Assembly: GCA_026786155.1 (NCBI GenBank)
Contig: JAJAYR010000230.1
Span: 1-16,140, forward strand
DNA: 16,140 nucleotides
Direction: 5' to 3'
Source of the DNA: Pyrinomonadaceae bacterium
GTDB lineage: Bacteria; Acidobacteriota; Blastocatellia; Pyrinomonadales; Pyrinomonadaceae
Shown here: in pieces, positions 1 to 6,722 of the stretch
Position numbering within the stretch: the stretch's first letter is position 1
Layout of the letters: every line of letters starts with the position of its first letter
Notes under the pieces: model-generated
Databases searched by the model: none
The model's input: the letters and a program-made list of their open reading frames with translations, nothing else
What the model was told of the DNA's origin: nothing
Position numbers and translations under genes: made by a program

Positions 1-1
1 C

Positions 2-115
2 AACAATAAATCCTGCCCCAACGACCAAGGCGGCTACCAGCCGATTACCAAACGGAGGCGCGACCGGCGCGGTTTGATTTACGACGATTTGACCGATTTG
101 GAAGGTTATAATTGA
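2..115 (+). CDS. C-terminal fragment of an unrecognised protein
   Basis: An open frame enters from the left edge and runs 37 codons to a TGA at 113-115, 17 bases before the likely ATG of the next gene. The visible tail is hydrophilic, with a basic stretch (KRRRDRR) followed by an acidic end (YDDLTDLEGYN). I do not recognise the family. The close spacing to the antitoxin gene suggests co-transcription. The frame is short enough that chance cannot be excluded. Confidence 0.4.
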   Translation, partial: NNKSCPNDQGGYQPITKRRRDRRGLIYDDLTDLEGYN

Positions 116-132
116 AAGCGAGGTCAATAAAA

Positions 133-330
133 ATGAATCAAACTTTGTTAGAAAAAACCGTCGAGGAACGCCACGCCGAATTGCGCGAAATGGCGCGGAA
201 GCAAGGCGTAAAACCCATCCGCCGAATTGAAGATTTGTATGGAGATTTTGCCGACGACGTGGATATTGACGAATTTTTAGAAATGATTCGTGAAATTAGA
301 AATCAAGATAAAAACGGAGCCGCCGAATGA
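133..330 (+). CDS. VapB-like type II antitoxin
   Basis: This 65-residue, highly charged protein should bind and neutralise a PIN-domain ribonuclease toxin. The pattern of an N-terminal helix, GVKPI, IEDLYGDF and then an acidic DVDIDEFLEMIREIR tail resembles small VapB-type antitoxins that sit directly before vapC. The ATG at 133 is chosen because a GAGG lies 9 bases upstream. A TTG at 112 in the same frame would add 7 residues. Its stop overlaps the ATG of the downstream PIN gene (ATGA at 327-330), the usual translational coupling of such pairs. The toxin next to it is broken, so this looks like an intact orphan antitoxin. The operon pairing is strong; the exact antitoxin family is inferred. 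Confidence 0.65.
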   Translation: MNQTLLEKTVEERHAELREMARKQGVKPIRRIEDLYGDFADDVDIDEFLEMIREIRNQDKNGAAE

Positions 331-727
331 ATAATTTCGTGGCAGCCGAACGAATATTGTTTCCTATATTTTCAAAAAAGACAATCGTGGCGATTTATAC
401 AAGCCGCATCTCGAAGGAAAAATAGCGATCATCGCCGCACAAACATTCGCCGAACTCGAACTGCTTCCGCTTAGAAATAATTGGAGCAAAAAACGACACG
501 ACGAACTCCGGGCGAATCTGGAAAATTACACTTTTATTGAAGCCAATCAAGAAATAAGTCTGAAATGGGCGAAAATTCAATATGCGGCAAAAATATGCGG
601 AAGACCTGTTTCAATTAGCGATGCCTGAATTGCCGCGACCGCTCTGGCTTATTCAATTCCGCTGGTTACGCACGATTACGACGATTTCAAACATATTACA
701 GACTTGCAAATTATTACCGAAAAATGA
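327..727 (+). pseudogene. VapC-type PIN-domain toxin, frameshifted and interrupted by a stop
   Basis: The ATG at 327 overlaps the antitoxin stop and reads MNNFVAA. The frame must then shift at about 348-350, where one base appears to be missing from an expected GAC-ACG (Asp-Thr). From 350 the other frame continues with TNIVSYIFKKDN, an AELELLPLRNNW segment, and SISDA, then hits TGA at 626-628. It resumes IAATALAYSIPLVTHDYDDF and ends at TGA 725-727. These segments match PIN-domain architecture: D-x-N near the start, an internal acidic AELE, SDAWIAATAL, and THDYDDF. The TGA replaces the Trp normally following the catalytic Asp of the DAWIAA motif. Both lesions hit the active-site region, so the ribonuclease should be dead. 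A sequencing error could explain one lesion, less easily two. Confidence 0.8.
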
Positions 728-1614
728 ATTTTATGCGTTATTTTTTACTAATTTTGTTTTCAGTTTTTTTGTTCACGGCTTGCCAAAAAGCCGACACGCA
801 ACCGCAAAACGCTTCGGCAAACGCGAAACGCTACGAACTCAAAGGTAGAATTGTCGCGGTTGATAAAGCGCAGAAAAAAGCGACCGTCGCGCACGAAAAA
901 GTCGAAGGTTATATGGACGCGATGACGATGGATTTTCCGATAAAAGACGATTGGGTCTGGGAAGATTTATCGAAAGACGCGGAGATTCGCGCCGATTTAA
1001 TCGTTGATAAAGACGGCTACTGGCTGGAAAAACTCGGCATCGTCGCGCTTCCGAATCCGAATCAAACGCCGCTTCCGGCGCGTGAAGATGTCGCGCAAAT
1101 CGGCAACACCGTTCCCGATTTTACGCTGATTAATCAGGACGGCAAGAAGATAAATTTGAAGGATTATCGCGGCAAAGCGACGGCGATTACCTTTATTTAC
1201 TCGCGCTGTCCGCTGCCGGAATACTGTATTTTGATGTCGAAACATTTTTCCGATTTGGCGAATCAATTGAATGAAAACGCCGAATTGAAAGACAAAATCC
1301 GCCTGTTGAGCATTTCGTTCGACCCGGCGACCGATACGCCCGCGAAACTCAAAGAATACGGGCGCGGCTATTTGGGCAAAGACTCGAAAACGGATTTCAC
1401 CGTCTGGCAGTTGGCGACCGGAACAGATAAGGAAACCAAAACAATCGCCGACTTTTTCGGGCTGCGTTATGAAGTTGACCAAAACGACAAAACGCAGTTT
1501 AATCATTCCCTGCGAACCGTCGTCGTTGCGCCGGACGGCAAAGTGCGAAAGGTTTTCGCGGGTAACGAGTGGACGAGCGCGGAGTTGCTGAAGGAACTCG
1601 AATTGGTATTTTAA
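724..1614 (+). CDS. SCO1/SenC family copper chaperone lipoprotein with CusF-like domain
   Basis: Predicted membrane-anchored periplasmic protein for copper delivery, probably to cytochrome oxidase. Residues 4-20 form a lipoprotein signal with lipobox FTAC (Cys20). Residues about 36-107 resemble a CusF-type copper-binding domain with His57 and an AMTM core (Met67, Met69). Residues about 125-296 are a thioredoxin-fold SCO domain with the metal site CPLPEYC (Cys162, Cys168) and the distal His261 in FNHSLRT. The cysteine spacing is CX5C instead of the CxxxC of textbook Sco1. The ATG at 724 overlaps the last stop of the VapC pseudogene. An ATG at 733 (MRYFLL) is equally plausible, and neither has a good ribosome site. 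The next gene follows after 32 bases, so they may share a transcript. Confidence 0.85.
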   Translation: MNFMRYFLLILFSVFLFTACQKADTQPQNASANAKRYELKGRIVAVDKAQKKATVAHEKVEGYMDAMTMDFPIKDDWVWEDLSKDAEIRADLIVDKDGYWLEKLGIVALPNPNQTPLPAREDVAQIGNTVPDFTLINQDGKKINLKDYRGKATAITFIYSRCPLPEYCILMSKHFSDLANQLNENAELKDKIRLLSISFDPATDTPAKLKEYGRGYLGKDSKTDFTVWQLATGTDKETKTIADFFGLRYEVDQNDKTQFNHSLRTVVVAPDGKVRKVFAGNEWTSAELLKELELVF

Positions 1615-1646
1615 CCGTTGGCAGTTCGGGCGGCATCTAAAAACCA

Positions 1647-3425
1647 ATGAAAGACAAAATAATCCTCAATGAAGCGAAAAGAATAAAGGAACTTGAAAGC
1701 TATCACATTCTGGATACGCCGCCCGAACAAGCCTACGATGACATTATTCAGTTGGCTGCTGAAATTTGCAAAACGCCGATGGCGATGGTCAGTCTGATTG
1801 ACAACAACCGGCAATGGTTCAAATCGAAAATCGGATTAGAACCCGCCGAACTTCCCCGCGCGGCGGCTTTTTGTTCGCACGCCATTTTGCAGCCGGACAG
1901 AATTCTGCTCATCGAAAACGCGCCGACCGACATCAGATTCGCCGACAATCCGCTGGTTACGGGCGAACCGCACATCAGATTTTACGCAGGCGCACCGCTC
2001 GTCGCTCGAAACGGCGAGGCACTCGGAACGCTCTGCGTGATTGATAAAAAGCCGCGCCGGTTATCCGAAAAACAAAAACTTTCGCTGCGCGTGCTGGCGC
2101 GGCAAGTCGTAGCGCAGATGGAACTGCGGCGCACCATTTTGCGAATGCGGGAAACCGAAGCGAAACAGGATGAAAGCCAAAAAGCACTGCACGAAAGCGA
2201 AGAACGCTTTCTGGCTTTTATGAACAATAATCCCGCCGTCGCTTATATGAAGGACGAAGCCGGGCGGCTTGTCTATGTTAATAAAATTTTTGAACGACTT
2301 TTCAAACTCGAAGCGAGTGAATTGCTCGGCAAAACCGATTTCGATTATCTGCCCGCTGAATCGGCGACCGCCGTGCGAAAAAACGACGCGCTGATTTTGT
2401 CCGAATGGAAACCGATGGAAATGCTGGAAAATGTTCCCACGTCGGACGGTTCGGCGAGTTATTGTCTCAGTCTGAAATTTCCGTTCATTAACGCCGGCGG
2501 CGAAAAGTTTGTCGGCGGCGTTTCGGTTGATGTAACGGCGCGGACAACCGCCGAAAAAAAACTCGGCGAAAGTGAAAAACGCTACCGGGATTTGTTTGAA
2601 CTCAGTCCGGGTTTTATCAATGTTCACGGCTTGGACGGCGTTATCATTGCGGTCAACGAAGCGGCGGCGAACGCGCTCGGTTATCAGCCCGCCGAAATCA
2701 CCGGCAAAAATCTGGCTGATTTTTTAACTCCCGCTTCGCGTCCGTTTTTCGCCGAATACTTGCGGCGGATGAGCCAAACTCCTTTTGAAGAAGGCGTGAT
2801 GTCCGTGCTGAACAAAAACGGCGAGCGGCGCATTTGGCAGTATCGCAATCGTCTCTACGAAGAAAAAGGCACGTCGCCGGTCATCATCGGTTACGCGCAG
2901 GACATCACCGAACTTCAGCGGGCGCAGGAGGAATTACGCAGTTTGTCGCTCGCCGACGATTTGACGAGCCTTTACAACCGGCGCGGATTTTTCACGCTCG
3001 CCGGTCAAGCGTTGCGCTACGCCCGCCGGATGCAAAAGGAATGCGTTTTGATATATGCCGATTTGGACGGACTGAAAAAAATCAACGATTCATTCGGTCA
3101 CGATGTCGGCTCGGCGATGATTGTTGACGCGGCGAACATTTTCAAGTCGTTTTTCCGTGATTCCGACATCGCCGCCCGGCTCGGCGGCGACGAATTCGTT
3201 TTTCTGGTACAGGACGGTTCGGAAGCCGGAACGGAAGCTATCAAAGAGCGGCTGCAAAAACAAATCGAAGAATTTAACCGGAAAAACACGCGGCTTTATT
3301 CGCTGTCAATCAGTTTCGGCATCGTCCGTTTCAAGCCCGACAGCCTGACCACGCTCGAACAACTCCTCTCGGAAGCCGATAAATTGATGTATTCTCAAAA
3401 ACAGGCTAAAAAAAATCTCGACTGA
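1647..3425 (+). CDS. GAF-PAS-PAS-GGDEF diguanylate cyclase
   Basis: This 592-residue soluble sensor should make cyclic di-GMP. Residues about 19-160 are a GAF domain of the type that begins ILDTPPE and carries PRAAAFCSHAI. Residues about 187-300 and 313-425 are two PAS domains, each ending in the usual linker to the next unit. Residues about 432-590 are the GGDEF domain: LTSLYNRRGF, metal-site ADLDGLKKIND, and an intact active-site GGDEF at 513-517. An RDSD at 504-507, five residues before GGDEF, fits the inhibitory I-site, so product feedback is expected. There is no transmembrane segment, and the ligand or signal is not visible. No clear ribosome site precedes the ATG. It lies 32 bases after the SCO gene. 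Confidence 0.93.
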   Translation: MKDKIILNEAKRIKELESYHILDTPPEQAYDDIIQLAAEICKTPMAMVSLIDNNRQWFKSKIGLEPAELPRAAAFCSHAILQPDRILLIENAPTDIRFADNPLVTGEPHIRFYAGAPLVARNGEALGTLCVIDKKPRRLSEKQKLSLRVLARQVVAQMELRRTILRMRETEAKQDESQKALHESEERFLAFMNNNPAVAYMKDEAGRLVYVNKIFERLFKLEASELLGKTDFDYLPAESATAVRKNDALILSEWKPMEMLENVPTSDGSASYCLSLKFPFINAGGEKFVGGVSVDVTARTTAEKKLGESEKRYRDLFELSPGFINVHGLDGVIIAVNEAAANALGYQPAEITGKNLADFLTPASRPFFAEYLRRMSQTPFEEGVMSVLNKNGERRIWQYRNRLYEEKGTSPVIIGYAQDITELQRAQEELRSLSLADDLTSLYNRRGFFTLAGQALRYARRMQKECVLIYADLDGLKKINDSFGHDVGSAMIVDAANIFKSFFRDSDIAARLGGDEFVFLVQDGSEAGTEAIKERLQKQIEEFNRKNTRLYSLSISFGIVRFKPDSLTTLEQLLSEADKLMYSQKQAKKNLD

Positions 3426-3527
3426 AAAACCGGCGAAATTCATTGTTGAAAATTTTAAGAGAGGCAAACGCCCGGTAATAATTCAACTAAACAGGTGAGG
3501 GAAAGTTTGGCGACATTTTGCTCTATC

Positions 3528-3609
3528 GTTCAGAGTCCACGCTTGAGCGTGTCGCCGCCGCGCTTCGCGGGCGGGAAGACAAAGGGCGTTCCGCGTTTGG
3601 ACTCTGAAC
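3528..3609. repeat. REP-like palindromic repeat, copy A
   Basis: The ends form a perfect 12-bp inverted repeat, gttcagagtcca (3528-3539) with tggactctgaac (3598-3609). Nested inside is a 6-bp hairpin with a 2-base loop, cacgct-tg-agcgtg, plus a GC-rich ccgcgcttcgcgg palindrome. The shared core agagtccacgctt recurs at 3678. It lies in a gene-free stretch and looks like an extragenic palindrome family. Confidence 0.7.
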
Positions 3610-3635
3610 TCTCGTTTATTTTTGTTGACGTGCTT

Positions 3636-3665
3636 AATACTCTGTAAATTAAATTTACGAGTATT
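3636..3665. repeat. AT-rich hairpin
   Basis: The stem pairs aatactc with gagtatt (7 bp) and gtaaatt with aatttac (7 bp), with one bulged T and a one-base loop. It sits between the two REP-like copies. It is followed by a T-rich but interrupted tract, so it could act as a weak terminator for the diguanylate cyclase gene 200 bases upstream. It could also be part of a larger repeat unit. Confidence 0.45.
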
Positions 3666-3673
3666 TTCTTCCC

Positions 3674-3722
3674 GTTTAGAGTCCACGCTTCAGCGTGCGT
3701 CCGCCAGCGAAGCGCGGCGGAA
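3674..3722. repeat. REP-like palindromic repeat, copy B
   Basis: This copy shares the core agagtccacgctt with copy A, then cacgct-tc-agcgtg forms the same hairpin with a changed loop. The flank carries a ccgcc/ggcgg stem around gcgaagcgc. It is in the same orientation as copy A, about 147 bases away. It lacks copy A's distal tggactctgaac arm, so it is a shorter member of the family. Confidence 0.65.
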
Positions 3723-3734
3723 AGCCGTCTCAAG

Positions 3735-3870
3735 ACTAATGGCATTAAGTTAAGCCAAAAGATAAGAATGATTGCCACCAAAAGGCACAAAAATCACAAA
3801 AGTTATGAATAAAACAAGGTTTTTATTTTTGAGCTTTTTGTGGCTCATTCCTTAACTTAATGCCATTAGG
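3735..3870. mobile_element. MITE-like element with 19-bp terminal inverted repeats
   Basis: ctaatggcattaagttaag (3736-3754) is exactly inverted at 3851-3869, bounding a 96-bp AT-rich interior with no credible gene. Outside, ctcaag occurs at 3729-3734 and again at 3871-3876, a possible 6-bp target duplication. The interior contains A-rich caaaaggcacaaaaatcac-type sequence. Perfect long arms, a short non-coding interior and flanking direct repeats fit a non-autonomous transposon. A long-loop regulatory hairpin is the alternative. Confidence 0.6.
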
Positions 3871-3959
3871 CTCAAGTCGTTACTCTGAACCGTATATCAA
3901 ATCTTTAACCGCTCTAAATTAAAGACTATTGCTTAAACTTGAACAGAACAATTTTAACA

Positions 3960-3990
3960 TTGCGCCTTTGCGTCTTCGCGTCTTGGCGTT
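3960..3990. repeat. Intergenic repeat, gcgcctttgcgtc type
   Basis: ttgcgcctttgcgt (3960-3973), followed by tcttcgcgtc and tcttggcgtt, is internally repetitive. The first 14 bases recur inverted at 4775-4788. The tcttggcgtt tail recurs directly just before 4746. Copies therefore lie on both sides of the hydrolase gene. Confidence 0.5.
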
Positions 3991-4006
3991 AGAAAAAAAC
4001 TTTCAT

Positions 4007-4642
4007 TCAAAAAAATTTCCCTAAAACCCAATCGCGCACCGCGTTTTTAAGTTGTTCGAGATGCTCGTCGAAAAAATGCCCGCAGTTTTCAAAGACAATT
4101 AGTTCTTTGTCGGCGGCTTCGACTTGTTCGACGACTTCGGTCAGATGTTCGACCGTGCCGAATTCGTCCGAATCGCCGTGAACGAAAAGAATCGGTTTTC
4201 GATTGTGCTTTAAATAGGAAAAATCGTATTTATCAACCGGCGTACCGATGCTGATTAAGCGCACGATTCTGCTCTCGTCGAGGGCGACTTCCGAGCCGAC
4301 GCGCGAGCCGAACGAAAATCCGGCTAAAGTTATCTCTTTGTCTGGATAGTTTTCCGTCAAATAATCGAGCGCGTCTTTGACATCCTGTTTTTCGCCGATG
4401 CCGTCGTCGTGTGCGCCGGTCGAATTGCCGACACCGCGAAAATTAAAGCGCAGCGCGACTAAACCGGCTTCATTCAAACCAGCCGCCGCGCGATAAACGA
4501 CTTTATTGTGCATTGTGCCGCCACCGAGCGGATGCGGATGACAGACGAGCGCCACGCCTTTTATTTCGCCCTTCGGTTCTTTCAAAATCGCTTCGAGCGT
4601 TCCGTGCGATGCCGGAATGTTTAGATTGCCTTTTGGATACAT
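4007..4642 (-). CDS. Alpha/beta hydrolase
   Basis: A 211-residue cytoplasmic alpha/beta hydrolase with a probable esterase or acyl hydrolase activity; the substrate is unknown. The oxyanion-hole region reads CHPHPLGGGTMHNKVV (residues 34-49), typical of the small 'predicted hydrolase' family seen in many bacteria. The nucleophile elbow is GFSFGS with Ser110, the acid is probably Asp159 in HGDSDEFG, and the base is His189 in NCGHFF. The length is normal for that family and no signal peptide is present. The ATG at 4642 has no clear ribosome site. The leader just upstream is a tandem AAAATCT repeat. It is transcribed alone, against its neighbours, and its flanks carry intergenic repeats. Confidence 0.85.
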   Translation of the reverse strand: MYPKGNLNIPASHGTLEAILKEPKGEIKGVALVCHPHPLGGGTMHNKVVYRAAAGLNEAGLVALRFNFRGVGNSTGAHDDGIGEKQDVKDALDYLTENYPDKEITLAGFSFGSRVGSEVALDESRIVRLISIGTPVDKYDFSYLKHNRKPILFVHGDSDEFGTVEHLTEVVEQVEAADKELIVFENCGHFFDEHLEQLKNAVRDWVLGKFF

Positions 4643-4647
4643 AGCTT

Positions 4648-4666
4648 AGATTTTAGATTTTAGATT
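4648..4666. repeat. Short tandem repeat, unit agatttt
   Basis: Just under three copies of the 7-base unit agatttt, directly before the start codon of the minus-strand hydrolase. The copies are exact. Such a tract could change length by slippage and alter the leader of that gene. Confidence 0.6.
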
Positions 4667-4745
4667 TCGGCTTTCGGATTAGCAAATGCGTTTTCGGTTA
4701 ATCCCGATTAAAAACCAAAAAACTTCAAAAATCTTTCTTGGCGTT

Positions 4746-4790
4746 CTTTGCGCCTTTTGGTGAAATGATTTATCACGCAAAGGCGCAAAG
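4746..4790. repeat. Inverted intergenic repeat, ctttgcgccttt
   Basis: ctttgcgccttt (4746-4757) pairs exactly with aaaggcgcaaag (4779-4790) around a 21-base loop, and pairing extends imperfectly outward (gcgt/acgc). It shares its core with the repeat near 3960. There is no T tract, so a terminator is unlikely. The rest of the gene-free stretch 4643-4922 is AT-rich and shows nothing else I can support. Confidence 0.55.
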
Positions 4791-4922
4791 CACGCTAATG
4801 AAAACTCAATCTTTTCAAATGAGGATTTTAACTGCTGACGCGCATATTAGATATTTAAAGCCGTTTCGTGATAATTTTTTGAAAGAATTTATTTCAATTT
4901 TTCATCATTTTTTATTATCCAA

Positions 4923-6722
4923 ATGGAAGAGATACGGGCGGAAACGCCGATTGTCGCTGAAAAAGCGGCAGCGCAACAGAGTTGGGCGGCGTGGTTCGGA
5001 ACGGACGCGGCGATTCGCTGGGTTTATCTGATTTTCGGGTTTTTCGCCATCGTTTTGATAATGACGCTGCTCCAATTTTCGACGCAGGCAATTTGCTGCG
5101 GCGATTGGGACGGCTATTATCACATTCGCTGGAGTCAGCTTTTGTGGGAAAGTTTTAAAAGCGGACATTGGCTGCCGGAGTTTGTCTGGCTGCCGCTGAC
5201 GGTTTTGAGTCCGCAGGATTACGCCGACCATCATTTTCTTTTCCACCTTTTGCAGATTCCGTTTCTATGGTTTTTCGAGCCGGTGATGGCGGCGAAAGTC
5301 GCGGCGATTTTCTACGGAAGTTTAGCGATTTTTTCGGCTTACTGGCTGATGTTTCGCTATCAGGTGGATTATTTATTAGTCTGGCTCGCCGCGCTTTTGA
5401 CGTGCGCGAGTTCGTTTCTGTTTCGGATAAATATGGCGAAAGCACCGCCGCTGACGATTATCATTTCGATAATCGGGATTTATCTGCTGTTCGAGCGCAA
5501 ATACGTCTGGCTGCTGCCGCTGATGTTCGTCTTCGTCTGGACTTACAGCTTGTTTCCGCTGCTGATTTTCGCGGCGTTTTTCTGGACGATGATTATCGCG
5601 TGGAACGAACGAAGATTTGAATGGCGACCGCTCGCCTACACGCTCGGCGGAATGATTTCAGGCAACATCATCAATCCGTATTTTCCGCAGAATCTTTATC
5701 TTTTCTGGGAACATTTTATGACGAAGGTCAAAGTCGGCTCGGATTTCGCCGTCTCGGTCGGCGGCGAATGGTATCCGTATTCGGGGCAGGAATTACTGAT
5801 GAATTTCCCGATTGCCTTAATCGCAATGCTTATCGGCTATATTCTGTTCGCGCCGAAAAACGGCAAACTGCCGGAGAAATCAACCTTCTTTTTGATGTTC
5901 GTAACCGTGCTGCTCGTGGCGCAATTCCGCTCGAAACGCTTCGCCGAATACTTTCCGCCGTTTGCCGTTCTGTTCGCCGCGTTCAGTTGGAAGGATTTTT
6001 TCACGCCGCTTGCCGCGCAGCTTCCCGAAGATTTCCGGCGCGGGCTGGAAAATTATCTCGACGTTGATAAAAAGTCGGAAAAACAAAATGTTCACGGAAT
6101 TCTCAAACAAGTCGCCGTTTGGGTCATCGGCTTATTTTTGGCGGCGTGGCTGTTTTATAATCTCAACGGAATCAATGTCGGCAGCTTTCAGGAAACCGGC
6201 TTGATTGCGACCTTGCAGGGCAATGAGGCAAACGATAAATACAAAAACGCGACTGATTGGGCGAAGGCGAACATTCCCGAAGGCGAGCGGATTTTCAACT
6301 GCAACTGGGACGATTTTCCGAAATTGTTTTTCTTCGACACGAAACACACTTACGTCTACGGACTCGACCCGAATAATTTGAATTCAAAAAATCCCGAACT
6401 CTCGAAGCTGATTCCCGACATTACGAGCGGCAAAATCGCGGAAGCCGCGCCGATTATCCGCGAAAAATTCGGTTCGCGCTATATTTTTTCCGATGCCAAG
6501 GAAAACGAAGATATGGTCGCTAAATGTCTGGAAAGCGGCTGGTGCGAGATGGCATATCAGGACGACGAAGCGATATTTTTGAAAATCCGCGATACCAAAG
6601 GCACATCGCCAAGTGAAGCGGACGACGCGCCGCCGACCGCCGAAGAGCAAAAACAACTGGATGAAGAAGAAGCGAACGCGGCGCAAAACAACGCGAATGA
6701 TAATAACGATGAAGAAAATTAA
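4923..6722 (+). CDS. STT3-like GT-C membrane glycosyltransferase
   Basis: A 599-residue multi-pass inner-membrane protein, probably transferring sugar from a lipid carrier to an extracytoplasmic acceptor. After a first membrane helix (about 33-55) comes GDWDGYYHIR (60-69), like the first-loop acidic motif plus YYHxR of STT3/AglB/PglB. ADHH (101-104) resembles the second conserved motif. KRFAEYFPPFAVL (338-350) resembles the conserved late helix. The hydrophobic region ends near 412, followed by a soluble domain with NWDDFP (461-466), where oligosaccharyltransferases have WWDYG. The tail (560-599) is low-complexity and acid/Asn-rich. No clear ribosome site precedes the ATG. The following lipoprotein gene overlaps it by 14 bases. 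GT-C membership is likely; oligosaccharyltransferase activity is unproven, and a PMT- or ArnT-type enzyme is possible. Confidence 0.65.
   Translation: MEEIRAETPIVAEKAAAQQSWAAWFGTDAAIRWVYLIFGFFAIVLIMTLLQFSTQAICCGDWDGYYHIRWSQLLWESFKSGHWLPEFVWLPLTVLSPQDYADHHFLFHLLQIPFLWFFEPVMAAKVAAIFYGSLAIFSAYWLMFRYQVDYLLVWLAALLTCASSFLFRINMAKAPPLTIIISIIGIYLLFERKYVWLLPLMFVFVWTYSLFPLLIFAAFFWTMIIAWNERRFEWRPLAYTLGGMISGNIINPYFPQNLYLFWEHFMTKVKVGSDFAVSVGGEWYPYSGQELLMNFPIALIAMLIGYILFAPKNGKLPEKSTFFLMFVTVLLVAQFRSKRFAEYFPPFAVLFAAFSWKDFFTPLAAQLPEDFRRGLENYLDVDKKSEKQNVHGILKQVAVWVIGLFLAAWLFYNLNGINVGSFQETGLIATLQGNEANDKYKNATDWAKANIPEGERIFNCNWDDFPKLFFFDTKHTYVYGLDPNNLNSKNPELSKLIPDITSGKIAEAAPIIREKFGSRYIFSDAKENEDMVAKCLESGWCEMAYQDDEAIFLKIRDTKGTSPSEADDAPPTAEEQKQLDEEEANAAQNNANDNNDEEN

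Noticed and set aside
626..628. TGA read as tryptophan (recoding) in the VapC frame
   Set aside because: TGA clearly ends other genes here (antitoxin, diguanylate cyclase), and the same gene also carries a frameshift, so decay is simpler.
997..1647. 216-codon minus-strand ORF
   Set aside because: It lies fully opposite the SCO gene, is rich in Arg and Phe as antisense frames of this composition are, and has no recognisable domain.
2061..2627. 188-codon minus-strand ORF
   Set aside because: It is opposite the GAF-PAS part of the diguanylate cyclase, whose domains are clear; the antisense product has no motif.
3528..3722. Possible CRISPR array
   Set aside because: There are only two related copies, unequal in length and about 147 bases apart, without regular spacers or cas genes.
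3483..3790. Minus-strand ORFs crossing the intergenic repeats
   Set aside because: Their peptides (for example EAWTLNG and RAWTLN-like words) are just translations of the palindromic repeats, repeated in each copy.
4746..4790. Rho-independent terminator
   Set aside because: The 12-bp stem has a 21-base loop and no T run on either strand; it matches a repeat family instead.
4738..5031. 97-codon plus-strand ORF before the glycosyltransferase
   Set aside because: It begins in an intergenic repeat and ends inside the glycosyltransferase gene in another frame, with no ribosome site.
5168..6067. Two long plus-strand ORFs in another frame of the glycosyltransferase gene
   Set aside because: They overlap the membrane protein completely and have low-complexity, Arg-rich composition typical of an alternate frame.
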